Below are positions 19,465 through 29,938 of a DNA stretch of 64,000 nucleotides, one piece after another. This DNA comes from Pseudomonas furukawaii (GTDB lineage: Bacteria; Pseudomonadota; Gammaproteobacteria; Pseudomonadales; Pseudomonadaceae). The position numbers were made by a program, and so were the translations under genes. The notes beneath the pieces are model-generated. The model was not told the DNA's origin. It saw only the letters and a list, made by a program, of their open reading frames with translations, and did no database searches. The DNA is taken from assembly GCF_002355475.1 (NCBI RefSeq), contig NZ_AP014862.1:248001-312000 (forward strand), read 5' to 3'. Position 1 is the first letter of the stretch. Each line of letters starts with the position of its first letter.

Positions 19465-19665
19465 ATGCGCATCCTGTTGAACGGCGAATCCTTCGAGCTG
19501 CCCGACGGCCAGACCGTCGCGGACCTTCTCAACCGCCTGGACATGGCTGGCCGCCGCGTCGCGGTCGAGCTCAACCTCGATATCGTGCCGCGCAGCCAGC
19601 ATGGCGAGACGGTGCTGCGCGAGGGCGATCGGATCGAGGTGGTGCACGCCATCGGTGGCGGCTAG
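19465..19665 (+). CDS. thiS: Thiamine biosynthesis sulfur carrier ThiS
   Basis: 66 residues, a ubiquitin-fold carrier ending in the obligatory Gly-Gly (AIGGG), which is thiocarboxylated to donate sulfur for the thiazole ring. The start [12 protein letters not shown] and the [10 protein letters not shown]-type end match the family. It is followed by its partner thiG. Confidence 0.95.
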   Translation: MRILLNGESFELPDGQTVADLLNRLDMAGRRVAVELNLDIVPRSQHGETVLREGDRIEVVHAIGGG

Positions 19666-19747
19666 TCGAGCCGACCCGCAATCGCTCCGCCCGGCACGCC
19701 CCGTCGCCTGCCTTCGTGAATTTCCCACTGCCCGCCAGGAGTCCAGC

Positions 19748-20542
19748 ATGAGCCAAACGCCGATCGACAAGCCCTTCACCCTTGCGGGCCGTACCTATCA
19801 ATCGCGCCTGCTGGTGGGCACCGGCCGCTACAAGGACCTCGAGGAAACCCGCGTGGCCATCGAGGCTTCCGGTGCCGAGATCGTCACCGTCGCGGTTCGG
19901 CGCACCAACCTCGGCCAGAACCCGGGCGAACCCAACCTGCTGGACGTGATCTCTCCGGAGAAGTACACCATCCTGCCCAACACCGCCGGCTGCTACGACG
20001 CCGAGGAAGCGGTGCGCACCTGCCGCCTGGCCCGCGAACTGCTGGATGGCCACAACCTGGTCAAGCTGGAAGTGCTGGCCGACCAGAAGACCCTTTTCCC
20101 CAATGTCGTCGAGACCCTCAAGGCCGCCGAAGTGCTGGTCAAGGACGGTTTCGACGTCATGGTCTACACCAGCGACGACCCCATCATCGCCCGCCAGCTG
20201 GCCGAGATCGGCTGCATCGCGGTGATGCCGCTGGCCGGCCTGATCGGCTCCGGCATGGGCATCTGCAACCCCTGGAACCTGCGCATCATCCTCGAGGAAG
20301 CCAAGGTCCCGGTGCTGGTGGATGCCGGCGTGGGGACCGCCTCCGATGCCACCATCGCCATGGAACTGGGTTGCGAGGCCGTGCTGATGAACACCGCCAT
20401 CGCCCATGCCCAGCACCCGGTGCTGATGGCCGAAGCGATGAAGCACGCCATCGTCGCCGGGCGCCTGGCCTATCTGGCCGGTCGCATGCCCCGCAAGCTC
20501 TACGCCAGCGCCTCCTCGCCGCTGGATGGCATGATCCGCTGA
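19748..20542 (+). CDS. thiG: Thiazole synthase ThiG
   Basis: 264-residue TIM-barrel enzyme forming thiazole phosphate from deoxyxylulose phosphate, dehydroglycine and ThiS thiocarboxylate. Seen: [40 protein letters not shown] with the Schiff-base Lys, and the phosphate loop [20 protein letters not shown]. One family position reads VAVRRTN. The ATG follows a CAGGAG site. In operon with thiS and probably trmB. Confidence 0.96.
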   Translation: MSQTPIDKPFTLAGRTYQSRLLVGTGRYKDLEETRVAIEASGAEIVTVAVRRTNLGQNPGEPNLLDVISPEKYTILPNTAGCYDAEEAVRTCRLARELLDGHNLVKLEVLADQKTLFPNVVETLKAAEVLVKDGFDVMVYTSDDPIIARQLAEIGCIAVMPLAGLIGSGMGICNPWNLRIILEEAKVPVLVDAGVGTASDATIAMELGCEAVLMNTAIAHAQHPVLMAEAMKHAIVAGRLAYLAGRMPRKLYASASSPLDGMIR

Positions 20543-20621
20543 ATACCCGCTCACGATCAGCGGCGCGAGCTCGCAGGATTGTGAACAGGTGCTGCAAGTT
20601 TCACTGACAGGTTTTCCCACG

Positions 20622-21341
20622 ATGATTGAAGAACAGGGCTTGCCGGCCGCCGCCGACGAAACGCGCCACCACCGCACCATCAAGAGCTTCGTGATGCGGG
20701 CCGGGCGCATGACCGAAGGCCAGCAGCGCGGCCTCGACCAGGGCTGGCCGAAGTACGGCCTGGAGCTGGCCGATGGTCTCCGGGACTTCGATGCCCTGTT
20801 CGGCCGCAGCGCGCCGCGCACCTTCGAGATCGGCTTCGGCATGGGGCACGCCACCCTGGAAATGGCCGCCAACGCGCCGGACCAGGACTTCATCGGTGTC
20901 GAAGTGCACCGTCCGGGTGTCGGCGCCCTGCTCAACGGCGCCCTGTCCCAGGGGCTGACCAATATCCGCGTCTACAGCTGCGACGCCCTGGAAGTGCTGC
21001 GCGACTGCGTCGCCGATGCCAGCCTGGATCGCGTCCTGCTGTTCTTCCCGGATCCCTGGCACAAGTCCCGCCATCACAAGCGTCGCATCGTACAGCCGGC
21101 CTTCGCCGAGCTGGTACGGCAGAAGCTCAAGGTGGGTGGCGTGCTGCACATGGCCACGGACTGGGAGCACTACGCCGAGCACATGCTGGAGGTGATGAAC
21201 GCCGCCCCCGGCTACCGCAACCTGGCGGAAGACGGCCGCTTCGTGCCGCGCCCGGATGAACGCCCCGTGACCAAGTTCGAGCGTCGTGGCGAGCGCCTTG
21301 GCCATGGCGTCTGGGACCTCAAGTTCCAGCGCATCGATTGA
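20622..21341 (+). CDS. trmB: tRNA (guanine46-N7)-methyltransferase
   Basis: 239 residues. SAM motif [14 protein letters not shown], the acidic motif in [11 protein letters not shown], and the catalytic [17 protein letters not shown] segment define TrmB, which makes m7G46 in tRNA variable loops. The start [12 protein letters not shown] was chosen by length; an upstream TTG-type start would add 11 unconserved residues. Located directly after thiG. Confidence 0.96.
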   Translation: MIEEQGLPAAADETRHHRTIKSFVMRAGRMTEGQQRGLDQGWPKYGLELADGLRDFDALFGRSAPRTFEIGFGMGHATLEMAANAPDQDFIGVEVHRPGVGALLNGALSQGLTNIRVYSCDALEVLRDCVADASLDRVLLFFPDPWHKSRHHKRRIVQPAFAELVRQKLKVGGVLHMATDWEHYAEHMLEVMNAAPGYRNLAEDGRFVPRPDERPVTKFERRGERLGHGVWDLKFQRID

Positions 21342-21347
21342 CCGCAT

Positions 21348-21366
21348 GCCGCCCGTGCCGGGCGGC
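21348..21366 (+). terminator. Hairpin after trmB, weak terminator candidate
   Basis: Stem GCCGCCCG / CGGGCGGC with a TGC loop directly after the trmB stop. Only two Ts follow, so termination may be partial. Confidence 0.4.
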
Positions 21367-21492
21367 TTGACGGCCCCTATCAGACCGGGCCCACCCGGCA
21401 CCTCACCTGATCCGACGAGAGCGCCGCCCGTCATGGCGGGCGCCATAAGAATAAGAGCGGCGCAGTGCCCCTGGCGCCGTTAGGAGAAGGCT

Positions 21493-22839
21493 GTGTTGTT
21501 GAAGACTTTCGGATATCTGCTCCTGGCCGGCTGCGTGCTGCAGGCCCACGCCCAGGTCGATGCCACCCAGGCAGCTCGCCTGGGGCAGGACCTCACTCCA
21601 CTGGGCGGCGAACGCGCCGCGTCCGCCGATGGCGTCATCCCGGCCTGGGATGGCGGCCTGGCCACACCGCCGGCGGGTTACCAGCGCGGCATGCACCACC
21701 CCGATCCCTATGCAGGCGAGAGCCCGCGGCTGGTCATCGATGGCCGCAATGCCAGTGAATACGACGCCCTGCTGACCCCGGGCCACAAGGCTCTGCTGGC
21801 GCAGCATCCGGACTACCGCCTGCGCGTCTTCCCCACCCATCGCAGCGCCGCCGCGCCCCAGCGCATCTACGACGCCACCCGCTTCAACGCCGAGAACGGC
21901 AGGCTGATCGCCGGAGGCAATGGCGTGGAAGGCGTCGCCGCCGGCATTCCCTTCCCGATTCCGGCCAACGGCCTGGAGGCGATCTGGAACCACATCCTCC
22001 GCTACCGGGGGGAGCAGGTGCACTTCACCACCAACCAGGCGGCGGTGCTGGCCAATGGCAGCTACAACCTGTTGAAACTGGAGCGCGACATCTACTTCGT
22101 CTACGGCCGCGAGGGCATGACGCCGGCCAACCTGGAGAACACCCTGTTCTTCTACAAGTACCGCGTGGTGGCGCCGGCCAAGCTGTCCGGTTCGGCCCTG
22201 GTGGTACAGGAGACCCTCGACCAGGTGCTGTCGATCCGCAAGGCCTGGCGCTTCAACCGCGGCGAGCGTCGCGTGCGTCGCCTGCCCATGCTGGCCTACG
22301 ACACCCTGCAGCCCGACACCAACGGCATGGCCACCGCCGATGTGGTGGACGCCTACAATGGCGCGCCGGACCGCTACGAATGGCAACTGCTCGGCAAGCG
22401 GGAAATGCTGGTGCCCTACAACAGCTATGCCCTTCACCAGAAGGGCATCCCCTACGAGCGCATTCTCAAGACCGGCTACGTGAATCCCGATCTGCTGCGC
22501 TACGAGCAGCACCGCGTCTGGGTGGTGGAGGCCAGCCTGCGCAAGGGCTTCACCCACCCCTATGCCAAGCGTCGTTTCTACCTGGACGAGGACAGCTGGC
22601 AGATCCTCGCCGTGGATCTGTATGACCGGGACGGCCAACTGATCGGCCTGCAGGAAAGTCACCCCATCAGCTACTACGATGTACCCATGTTTGGCGGCAC
22701 CCTGGAGAGCCTCTACGATTTCGTCGGAAATCGTTACTTTGTCGATGGACTCGACAACAACGAACCCATGTATGATTTCAACGCTCCGCTCAGCCCAAGG
22801 GATTTCACTCCCCAGGCGCTGCGACGCGAAGGCAATTGA
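21493..22839 (+). CDS. DUF1329 exported protein
   Basis: 448 residues with a GTG start (GTG TTG TTG AAG) preceded by a TAGGAGAAGG ribosome site. The signal peptide is LLLAGCVLQAHAQ; LAGC could also act as a lipobox. The mature part shows the DUF1329 pattern (ADGVIPAWDGG, ASEYDALLTPG, MPFPIPANGLEAIWNH-like, RRAWRFNRGERRVRRLP), a LolA/LolB-like outer-membrane-associated fold whose members are abundant in steroid- and hydrocarbon-degrading bacteria. Role unknown. Followed by a strong terminator. Confidence 0.9.
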   Translation: MLLKTFGYLLLAGCVLQAHAQVDATQAARLGQDLTPLGGERAASADGVIPAWDGGLATPPAGYQRGMHHPDPYAGESPRLVIDGRNASEYDALLTPGHKALLAQHPDYRLRVFPTHRSAAAPQRIYDATRFNAENGRLIAGGNGVEGVAAGIPFPIPANGLEAIWNHILRYRGEQVHFTTNQAAVLANGSYNLLKLERDIYFVYGREGMTPANLENTLFFYKYRVVAPAKLSGSALVVQETLDQVLSIRKAWRFNRGERRVRRLPMLAYDTLQPDTNGMATADVVDAYNGAPDRYEWQLLGKREMLVPYNSYALHQKGIPYERILKTGYVNPDLLRYEQHRVWVVEASLRKGFTHPYAKRRFYLDEDSWQILAVDLYDRDGQLIGLQESHPISYYDVPMFGGTLESLYDFVGNRYFVDGLDNNEPMYDFNAPLSPRDFTPQALRREGN

Positions 22840-22862
22840 ATTCCGGCCTGCCTGGCCATCCC

Positions 22863-22887
22863 AGCCGCCCCTCGGGGCGGCTTTTTA
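22863..22887 (+). terminator. Intrinsic terminator of the DUF1329 gene
   Basis: A 9-bp stem AGCCGCCCC / GGGGCGGCT with a two-base loop, followed by Ts. Confidence 0.85.
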
Positions 22888-22940
22888 ATGGGCGCCTGGA
22901 CGCGTTGGGCGCCCTGCGAACCGTCGCGTGGCCGAGGCCC

Positions 22941-23195
22941 TCAATTGATCAGTTCGGCGCCGGTGATGGTGGCTTGCGGCAGGGCGGGAGGCGCTGGGCT
23001 GATCTGCAGGTACTTGATGCTTTCCCGGGGGATCAGCAGCAGGTCGCCGTCCACCTCGATGCTGAGGAAGGGGGATTCCAGCTGGCGGCGCAGGCCCCGG
23101 GCCACGTCGATCGGATCGGCGGACTGCTGGGGAAAGCGCAGGGCCAGGCGCTGTCCGTCCTGGAAGTGCAGGTAGAGGTGCTTGATCGGCTTCAT
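22941..23195 (-). CDS. Small conserved protein of unknown function
   Basis: 84 residues, soluble, no signal peptide. The sequence alternates strands (HLYLHFQDGQRLALRFP, FLSIEVDGDLLLIPRESIKYLQI) and ends in a Pro/Ala-rich tail. It resembles a small beta-barrel or sheet protein; I do not recognise a family. It sits downstream of the DUF3392 gene on the same strand, 52 bases away, in a position held by a hypothetical gene in P. aeruginosa. Confidence 0.7.
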   Translation of the reverse strand: MKPIKHLYLHFQDGQRLALRFPQQSADPIDVARGLRRQLESPFLSIEVDGDLLLIPRESIKYLQISPAPPALPQATITGAELIN

Positions 23196-23247
23196 GGGCG
23201 TGCTCCCAGGTGGTCGGCGGCCGGGGCCGCCGGGGAGTCCGCCGGCC

Positions 23248-23571
23248 TCAGTTGCGATCGGCGATCACGCCGATCACGAAGAAGACTAGTAGCAGGACGG
23301 GCGCCAGGGTGTAGTTATTGAAGTAGCCCAGCCCCTTCACCAGCCAGGGCGTGAGGTAGATCATCGCCAGGCCGTAACCCACCGCGCAGAGCAGCACGAA
23401 GAGCAGGGTGCGGAAGAGGAAGTTGAGGCTGCCGATGCGTTGCTGCACCCAGGCATTGATGGACGGGCCGAACAGCACCAGCAGCGTGGCCATGATCGCC
23501 AGGGCGATGTCATTCAGGTGCCCGCGGCTCCAGCGCGAGAGGGTGGCGATCAGGTCCAGTACGACGTCCAT
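23248..23571 (-). CDS. DUF3392 inner-membrane protein
   Basis: 107 residues with three hydrophobic segments (~20-38, 50-70, 82-104) and the family features SRWSRGHLNDIALAIMATLLVLFGP and NDYTLAP-like FNNYTLAPVLLLVFF. No known function. Same direction as hemW upstream. Confidence 0.85.
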   Translation of the reverse strand: MDVVLDLIATLSRWSRGHLNDIALAIMATLLVLFGPSINAWVQQRIGSLNFLFRTLLFVLLCAVGYGLAMIYLTPWLVKGLGYFNNYTLAPVLLLVFFVIGVIADRN

Positions 23572-23628
23572 CCGGTTTCCTTGAGGGTGGGTTCGAGGGC
23601 AGACGATTCCAAATCCCTGGCCGGGTCG

Positions 23629-24834
23629 TCAAGGCAGGAACTGCTGCAGCAGGTCATTGAGGAAGAGTTGGCCCTGGGCGGTGGCGGTCAGCCGTTCGCG
23701 GTCCGTCGACAGCAGGCCCCTGGCCTCGGCTTCGGCGCGACCGGCCGCGAGGACGTCCAGCGGCAGGCCGGTGCGTTGGGTGAACAGCTCCACCGGCGCG
23801 CCGTCCGTGAGGCGAAGCACGTTCATGAGGAACTCGAAGGGCAGCTCGTCCGCCTCCAGCACGCGTTCTCCCGCCAGGTAATGCTTGGCCGGGTCCAGGT
23901 AGTCCTTGGGCAGGCGGGTTTTCCAGCTGCGCATGATGCGCCCGTCCGGGCTGCTCAGCTTGGCATGTGCGCCCGCGCCTATGCCGAGGAAATCGCCGAA
24001 GGTCCAGTAGTTCAGGTTGTGCCGGGCACGCCGGCCTTCCCGGGCGTAGGCGGAGACCTCGTACTGGGCGTAGCCGTGTTCGGCCAGCAGGGCCTGTCCG
24101 GCCTCCTGGATGTCCCAGAGGACGTCATCCTCGGGCAGCGTGGGCGGCTGGCTCCAGAACACCGTGTTCGGTTCCATGGTCAGCTGGTACCAGGACAGGT
24201 GCGTCGGGCCCTGGGCGATGGCGGTGCGCAGGTCCGACAGGGCGTCGTCGAGGGACTGGTCCGGCAGCCCGTGCATCAGGTCCAGGTTGAAGTTGTCGAA
24301 GCCGGCCTTGCGCGCCATGTCGGCGGCGCGGATGGCTTCGCCACCGTCGTGGATGCGGCCGAGGGCCTTGAGCTTGGCCTCCTGGAAACTCTGCACGCCG
24401 ATGGACAGCCGGTTGATCCCGAGCTGGCGGTAGGCGGCGAACTTGGCCTGCTCGAAGGTGCCCGGGTTGGCTTCCAGGGTGATCTCGATATCGCGGGCGA
24501 AGGGGACCCGCTGCTCCACGCCATCCAGCAGCCTGCCCAGGGCGTTGGCGCTGAACAGGCTGGGTGTGCCGCCGCCGAAGAAGATGGAGGTCAGTTCGCG
24601 CCCGTGGACGTGATGCAGGTCCTGCTCCAGGTCGGCGAGCAGGGCGTCGATGTAGGCCTCTTCAGGGAGCTCGGAGCCCGCGGCATGGGAGTTGAAGTCG
24701 CAGTAGGGACATTTGCGCACGCACCAGGGGATATGCACGTACAGCGCCAGCGGGGGGAGCTGGAACACCGGGCTGACGGGGCCGGGCGAGCTCGGCATGC
24801 CGTCGCGTTGCCCTGAGCCTTTGGCGGCGCTCAT
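23629..24834 (-). CDS. hemW: HemW, radical-SAM heme chaperone
   Basis: 401 residues, formerly annotated as a second oxygen-independent coproporphyrinogen oxidase. The radical-SAM cluster motif CxxxCxxC is at 38-45 (CVRKCPYC), preceded by [17 protein letters not shown] and the C-terminal HemN domain follow. The HemN-type extra cysteine is absent, in line with a heme-delivery role. The start was chosen from the four-base ATGA overlap with the rdgB stop. Confidence 0.93.
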   Translation of the reverse strand: MSAAKGSGQRDGMPSSPGPVSPVFQLPPLALYVHIPWCVRKCPYCDFNSHAAGSELPEEAYIDALLADLEQDLHHVHGRELTSIFFGGGTPSLFSANALGRLLDGVEQRVPFARDIEITLEANPGTFEQAKFAAYRQLGINRLSIGVQSFQEAKLKALGRIHDGGEAIRAADMARKAGFDNFNLDLMHGLPDQSLDDALSDLRTAIAQGPTHLSWYQLTMEPNTVFWSQPPTLPEDDVLWDIQEAGQALLAEHGYAQYEVSAYAREGRRARHNLNYWTFGDFLGIGAGAHAKLSSPDGRIMRSWKTRLPKDYLDPAKHYLAGERVLEADELPFEFLMNVLRLTDGAPVELFTQRTGLPLDVLAAGRAEAEARGLLSTDRERLTATAQGQLFLNDLLQQFLP

Positions 24835-25427
24835 TGAAGTCCCAGGCGCTGCTTGAGCAGGGCCATGGCGCGGGCGCGGTGGCTCAGGCGGTTCTTGTCG
24901 ACGGGGGCCAGCTCGGCGGCGGAGCAGCTGCATTCGGGGACCCAGAACAGCGGGTCGTAGCCGAAGCCCTGGTCGCCCCTGGGCTCGAACAGGATGCTGC
25001 CGCGCCAACTGCCTTCGCAGAGGATCGGCAGCGGGTCGTCGGCATGGCGCATCAGGGCCAGGCTGCAGATGAATTGCGCGCCACGCTCGGCTTCCGGCAC
25101 GTCCGCCAGGACTTCCAGCAGCTTGGCGTTGTTGGCGGCGTCGCCCTGGCCATTGGCGTATCGCGCCGAGTAGATGCCCGGGGCGCCGCCGAGGAAGTCG
25201 ACCGCCAGGCCTGAGTCGTCCGCCAGGGCCGGCAGCCCGGAGACGCGGGCGGCGTTGCGGGCCTTGAGAATGGCGTTCTCGACGAAGGACAGGCCGGTTT
25301 CCTCCGGCTCGACGTCGGTGAACTCGGCGATGGAGCGTACCTTCACGCTATCGCCGAGCATGGCCTGGAGTTCCTTGAGTTTGCCGGCGTTGTGGCTGGC
25401 CAGCACCAGTTCGTTGAAGGGCATCAT
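24831..25427 (-). CDS. rdgB: dITP/XTP pyrophosphatase
   Basis: 198 residues. Removes deaminated purine triphosphates (ITP, XTP, dITP) from the pool. Family motifs: [12 protein letters not shown] at the start (triphosphate binding), [22 protein letters not shown] (catalytic Asp), FGYDPLFW and SHRARAM at the end. Overlaps both its upstream neighbour and hemW, forming a tight operon with metW-metX. Confidence 0.96.
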   Translation of the reverse strand: MMPFNELVLASHNAGKLKELQAMLGDSVKVRSIAEFTDVEPEETGLSFVENAILKARNAARVSGLPALADDSGLAVDFLGGAPGIYSARYANGQGDAANNAKLLEVLADVPEAERGAQFICSLALMRHADDPLPILCEGSWRGSILFEPRGDQGFGYDPLFWVPECSCSAAELAPVDKNRLSHRARAMALLKQRLGLQ

Positions 25428-25843
25428 TCGTCCGGGAAGAATTCCTGATCGAAGCTGAAGCTGTGGGACGCCTCGTCTCCGAGTTGGACAGTGAGGGTGA
25501 AGTTGAGCATCTCGCGTTCACCGGTGGGGAACTGGGCCAGGTAGTAGATGGCCTCGCCTTCGGTCACCTGCTTGAACTGCAAGGGGGTGACGCGGCCCAG
25601 CAGGTTCTTCACCTGGCCGCTGACCTGGGCGGTACTGGCCTTGCCGGCCTTGAGCACGGCGACGTTGACCACACCCTGGGTCTTGCTGCGGGTAAGGCCC
25701 ACGGCGGCGGCGATGTCCGGCTGCAGGAAGCTGGAGTTGAAGGCGTTGTAGTGGACCTCGACGTCGCCGAAGGTCTGCTTGCGCTCGGCGGCGGCCGGCA
25801 GCGCGAGGCAGAGGGCGACGAGAAACAGGGCCAGGCGGCGCAT
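25424..25843 (-). CDS. DUF4426 periplasmic protein
   Basis: 139 residues with a signal peptide ([17 protein letters not shown]) and a beta-rich domain of the DUF4426 family; function unknown. The start MRRLALF was preferred because an AGAGGAG site lies seven bases upstream; an alternative ATG 21 bases earlier overlaps the metW stop but would bury the signal peptide behind extra residues. Part of the metX-metW-rdgB-hemW run. Confidence 0.85.
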   Translation of the reverse strand: MRRLALFLVALCLALPAAAERKQTFGDVEVHYNAFNSSFLQPDIAAAVGLTRSKTQGVVNVAVLKAGKASTAQVSGQVKNLLGRVTPLQFKQVTEGEAIYYLAQFPTGEREMLNFTLTVQLGDEASHSFSFDQEFFPDE

Positions 25844-25860
25844 GATGGATCTCCTCTGGT

Positions 25861-26481
25861 TCATACCGCGACGCGGTGATCAGTGAGGCCGGGACCGCTG
25901 ACGCGATAGATGCCGATCTCACCCATCAGATTAGGCCAAAGGCGGCTGGGCAGGTTGTGCCGGTGTTCGTGGTCCACCGCCAGGCGGTCGAGGACCTTCA
26001 CGTGCATCTCGCGGCACAGCTCCTCGAAATCCTTGAAGGTGCAGAAGTGAATGTTCGGGGTGTTGTACCAGGTGTAGGGCAGGAACTCCGACACCGGCAT
26101 GCGCCCGTTGCGCGCCAGGTACCAGCGGCAGCGCCAGTGGCCGAAGTTGGGGAAGGTGATGATGCACTGGCGGCCCACCCGCAGCATTTCCCGGAGGATG
26201 CGGTCGGGGTAGTGCACGGCCTGCAGGGCCTGGGTCATGACCACCACGTCGAAGCTGTTGCTGGCGAAGTTGCCCAGGCCCTTGTCCAGGTCCTGTTCGA
26301 TGACGTTCACCCCGCGATCGATGCAGTGGGCGATGTTTTCCGGGTCGATTTCCAGGCCATAGCCGCTGACCTGCTTGGTGTCGCGCAGGTAGGCCAGCAG
26401 TTCGCCACGGCCGCAGCCGAGGTCGAGTACCCGGCTGCCGGCGGGAATCCAGTCCTGGATGATTTCGAGGTCGGCACGCAT
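25861..26481 (-). CDS. metW: MetW, methyltransferase-fold partner of MetX
   Basis: 206 residues with a SAM-type motif VLDLGCGRGELLAYL and the MetW-specific ITFPNFGHWRCRWYLARNGRMPVSEFLPYTWYNTPNIHFCT. In pseudomonads and related bacteria it acts with MetX in the first committed step of methionine synthesis. Lies three bases downstream of metX. Confidence 0.94.
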   Translation of the reverse strand: MRADLEIIQDWIPAGSRVLDLGCGRGELLAYLRDTKQVSGYGLEIDPENIAHCIDRGVNVIEQDLDKGLGNFASNSFDVVVMTQALQAVHYPDRILREMLRVGRQCIITFPNFGHWRCRWYLARNGRMPVSEFLPYTWYNTPNIHFCTFKDFEELCREMHVKVLDRLAVDHEHRHNLPSRLWPNLMGEIGIYRVSGPGLTDHRVAV

Positions 26482-26484
26482 GGG

Positions 26485-27624
26485 TTACACCGCAATCCTG
26501 TTCATGTAGCTGCTGAAGGCCTGGAGGTAGCGCGGGATGGGCATGAGGAAGGCGTCATGGCCCTGGGGCGCGTCGATCTCCAGGTAGCTGACGTTCTTCC
26601 GCGCCGCCATCAGGGCGTCGACGATTTCCCGGGAGCGGGCCGGGGAGAAGCGCCAGTCGGTGGTGAAGGACATGACGCAGAAGTCCGCCTTGGCGCCGGC
26701 CAGGGTGCGCGCCAGGTCGCCGTCGTGGGCGGCCGCCGGGTCGAAGTAGTCCAGCGCCTTGGTCATCAGCAGGTAGGTATTCGCATCGAAGCGCCCGGAG
26801 AATTCCTCACCCTGGTAGCGCAGGTAGCTTTCCACCTGGAACTCCACGCTGTGGAAGTCGTAGTTGAGCTTCTCGCTCTTCAGGCCGCGGCCGAATTTCT
26901 CGCCCATGGCGTCGTCCGACAGGTAGGTGATGTGGCCCACCATGCGTGCCAGCATCAGGCCGCGCTTGGGGATCACGCCCTGCTCCTGGAAATGGCCGCC
27001 GTGGAATTCCGGGTCGGTGAGGATGGCCTGGCGGGCCACCTCGTTGAAGGCGATGTTCTGCGCCGAGAGCTTCGGCGCCGAGGCGATGGCCAGGCAGTGG
27101 CGGACCCGCTCGGGGTAGCTGATGGTCCACTGCAGGGCCTGCATGCCGCCGAGGCTGCCGCCCACCACGGCGGCCCACTGGGCGATGCCCAGGGCGTCCG
27201 CCAGGCGCGCCTGGCTGTTGACCCAGTCTTCCACCGTCATCACCGGGAAATCCGCGCCGAAGGGGGCGCCGGTGGCCGGGTTGAGGCTGGAAGGGCCCGT
27301 GGAACCGTTGCAGCCACCCAGGTTGTTCAGGCTGACGACGAAGAAGCGGTTGGTATCGATGGCCTTGCCCGGGCCGATGCAGCTGTCCCACCAGCCGGGT
27401 TTGCGGTCTTCCATGCTGTGGTAGCCGGCTGCGTGGTGATGGCCGGACAGCGCGTGGCAGATCAGCACCGCATTGCTGCGGTTGGCGTTCAGTTCGCCGT
27501 AGGTTTCATAGACCAGTTCGTAATCGGCCAGGCTGCGGCCACAGGCCAGCGCCAGCGGCTCGGTGAAACGCTGCACCCTTGGGGTGACCAGGCCGACGGA
27601 ATCTGCGGGAATGGCGGTGGGCAT
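26485..27624 (-). CDS. metX: Homoserine O-acyltransferase MetX (probably succinyl-specific)
   Basis: 379 residues, alpha/beta-hydrolase fold. Nucleophile elbow [10 protein letters not shown] with Ser at ~157, and the Asp/His end around [10 protein letters not shown]. It acylates homoserine for methionine synthesis; the MetX proteins of Pseudomonas have been shown to use succinyl-CoA despite the fold, so O-succinyltransferase is the better label, though the specificity residues were not checked here. Start [11 protein letters not shown] chosen over an upstream in-frame ATG because the promoter below lies in between. Confidence 0.93.
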   Translation of the reverse strand: MPTAIPADSVGLVTPRVQRFTEPLALACGRSLADYELVYETYGELNANRSNAVLICHALSGHHHAAGYHSMEDRKPGWWDSCIGPGKAIDTNRFFVVSLNNLGGCNGSTGPSSLNPATGAPFGADFPVMTVEDWVNSQARLADALGIAQWAAVVGGSLGGMQALQWTISYPERVRHCLAIASAPKLSAQNIAFNEVARQAILTDPEFHGGHFQEQGVIPKRGLMLARMVGHITYLSDDAMGEKFGRGLKSEKLNYDFHSVEFQVESYLRYQGEEFSGRFDANTYLLMTKALDYFDPAAAHDGDLARTLAGAKADFCVMSFTTDWRFSPARSREIVDALMAARKNVSYLEIDAPQGHDAFLMPIPRYLQAFSSYMNRIAV

Positions 27625-27656
27625 CGCGACCCTGCTCTCGATTTGGGAAGGGCGCC

Positions 27657-27685
27657 AGTCTAAAGAGCGTCGCCCCCTGCGGCAA
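27657..27685 (-). promoter_or_regulatory. Candidate promoter of metX
   Basis: Minus strand TTGCCG (27680-27685), 17-bp spacer, TAGACT (27657-27662), about 33 bases before the metX ATG. Confidence 0.55.
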
Positions 27686-27734
27686 GCGCGGGGGAAGGCG
27701 GGCAAAGCGTTGATTCATCAGGCCTGGCGCGGCT

Positions 27735-29723
27735 TCAGGCGGACTCGCTACCGCGTCGGCGATGGGCCGCCAGGGGCAGGTTGACCACCTTGGCCATGCG
27801 CTGCATGGGGGAGGGGCGGCGGAAGGTGCGGAGCATGTCGTTGGCTTCGGCGATCTGCTGCTCCAGCTCTTCGGTGTAGCGCTCCAGCTGCTGGCCGCGC
27901 TGCCGGGTGAGCTGGGTTTCCTGGGCCAGGGCCTTGAGCCGCAGCATGTGGGTCTCCAGCAGCTGCTTGTGCTCCAGGGTGTGTTGCATCAGGGGCGTCA
28001 GCGCTTCGCTGGCCCACTGGGAAACCTCCAGGCGCAGGCGTTGGTGCATGCCCACCAGCTCCAGCACCAGGGTGTCGAAGAAACGCTTGCCGAGCTGGTT
28101 CTGTTCGGTGAGCAGGGTGATGGGATGGAGTCGGAACTGGTCGGCCTTCTCCCGCAACTGGGCCAGCTCCCGCAGGTAGCGCTGGACATTGAACTGAGGT
28201 GCCTCGACCCCCTGTAGCGGGTTCTCCTCGTTGTGCCGCTGGTAGATGGCCGCGACCATCTTGTTGGCCAGGTCCGCCTCGTGCTCCAGGCTGCGCAGGT
28301 CCATCTCCACCGCGTGGAAGAACTTCAGGATGCCCTGGTTGATGCCGAGGGTGGTCCAGCTGCCGGTAAGCTCCCGACGCAGGCGTTCGAGGTGTTCGTC
28401 CAGGCGCTCGGCACGGGCCGCGCTGCGCAGGGCCTCGCCCTGGCGTTTGAGCAGGCGCTGGTTGGTCTTCAGGCCCAGCAGCCGGCGGTGATGGCGGGCG
28501 TGGTCTTCCTTGGTCCGGGCGGTGAGCTCGAAGAGCATCTGGCCGTTGTCCTGCTGGTGGGTGTCGAGCATCGCCTGCTGCTCGCGGACCTTTTCCAGGC
28601 GCAGGTTGAGCACATGCAGGCTGTTCTGCAGCAGGGCCATCAGCTGGTTGGAGACGTTCTCCTCCATCAGCCGCTCCTTCTGGCTGATGATGCGGTCGCA
28701 GAGCAGTCCCTCCAGCGCGCCCACCCGGCTTCGGGCGAGCAGCTCGGAGTCATTGCGCACCTTGGCCAGCAGGGCCTGCTTGGCCGACAGCGGCAGCACG
28801 TCCTCGCTGCTGATGCCCAACTGGCGGGCGGTGGTTTCCTGGACGCGGCGGATGGCGTTCTGCACGAAGCCCTCGCCGGCCAGGTCGTCCCAGAGAACGT
28901 CGATCTTGTTCAGCACGGCGAAGAGGTGGGCCTGGGTGTCCTCGTCCAGCTGGCGGATGTGCTGCTGCCAGATGTCCATGTCGCTGGCGGTGACGCCGGT
29001 GTCCGCCGAGAGCAGGAAGACGATGGCCTGGGCACTGGGCAGCATCGAAAGGGTCAGCTCGGGCTCGCTGCCGAGGGCGTTCAGGCCCGGGGTATCGAGG
29101 ATTCGCAAGCCCTTGCGCAGCAGGGGATGGTCGAAGTTGACCATGGCGTGGCGCCACGCCGGTACCAGCACTTCGCCGGGGCGGCCGGTGGCTTCCAGCA
29201 TGTCGGGGTGGAAGCCGAGCTGGATGGCCTGTTCCACCGGCATCGGCTTGGTCCGGGCCACCTGGGCGAAAGCCTGGACCATGTTGTCCGGGTCGCTCGG
29301 GTCCAGGGGGATGTTGACCCAGTGCCGGGGGGCTCGCTTGAACTGCGCCACGCTGGCCTCCGCCATGCGCGACTCGATGGGCAGCAGGCGGATGTAGGAG
29401 CGTTCGGAGCGTGGGTCGTGGAACAGTTCGGTGGGGCACATGGTGGTGCGCCCGGCCTGGGACGGCAGTATGCGCTGGCCGTACTCGGAGAAGAACAGGC
29501 AGTTGATCAGTTCGGTCTTGCCGCGGGAGAACTCGCCGACGAAGGCCAGGGTGATGTGATCGGTACGCAGCAGGCGCTGGGCCCGTTCCAGTCGGGTGGA
29601 GAGCGTGTCGGAGATGAGGCGGTTGCGTTCGAGCCAGCTTCTGTAACGGGTGATTTCCCGCAATAGCTCACGCTTCCAGCCAACATAGGCGTCGACCTGC
29701 TGACCGAGACGCTCCATGCTCAT
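27735..29723 (-). CDS. Bacterial dynamin-like GTPase
   Basis: 662 residues. After an N-terminal helical stretch comes a dynamin-type GTPase: P-loop GEFSRGKT (63-70), switch threonines in GRTTMCPTE, DTPGL (210-214) and NKID (272-275). The remaining ~380 residues are long helices with heptad-like spacing (coiled coil), ending in a basic tail. No clear membrane segment, so peripheral membrane association is likely. Bacterial dynamins remodel or repair membranes; the job of this one is unknown. The ATG of MSMERLG follows a GAGGAG site. Confidence 0.88.
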   Translation of the reverse strand: MSMERLGQQVDAYVGWKRELLREITRYRSWLERNRLISDTLSTRLERAQRLLRTDHITLAFVGEFSRGKTELINCLFFSEYGQRILPSQAGRTTMCPTELFHDPRSERSYIRLLPIESRMAEASVAQFKRAPRHWVNIPLDPSDPDNMVQAFAQVARTKPMPVEQAIQLGFHPDMLEATGRPGEVLVPAWRHAMVNFDHPLLRKGLRILDTPGLNALGSEPELTLSMLPSAQAIVFLLSADTGVTASDMDIWQQHIRQLDEDTQAHLFAVLNKIDVLWDDLAGEGFVQNAIRRVQETTARQLGISSEDVLPLSAKQALLAKVRNDSELLARSRVGALEGLLCDRIISQKERLMEENVSNQLMALLQNSLHVLNLRLEKVREQQAMLDTHQQDNGQMLFELTARTKEDHARHHRRLLGLKTNQRLLKRQGEALRSAARAERLDEHLERLRRELTGSWTTLGINQGILKFFHAVEMDLRSLEHEADLANKMVAAIYQRHNEENPLQGVEAPQFNVQRYLRELAQLREKADQFRLHPITLLTEQNQLGKRFFDTLVLELVGMHQRLRLEVSQWASEALTPLMQHTLEHKQLLETHMLRLKALAQETQLTRQRGQQLERYTEELEQQIAEANDMLRTFRRPSPMQRMAKVVNLPLAAHRRRGSESA

Positions 29724-29938
29724 TCGGGCTCTCCTCGCGATCACGCATCCTGCGTACGGGAATGGACGAACTTTCGGGCCGGTGTGTCGACTGCGCTGGC
29801 GGTGCGGACCGCTCCGGCCGGAGGAGGGGCGCTCCGGGGCGGGGAAAGGACGAATTGCCAACCTGACATTGCTGGGCATTATGCGCCCGCCTGAGGCGCC
29901 GTCAATCGCCGGCGCGCCGGTGTCCGCCTTAAGGTCGG

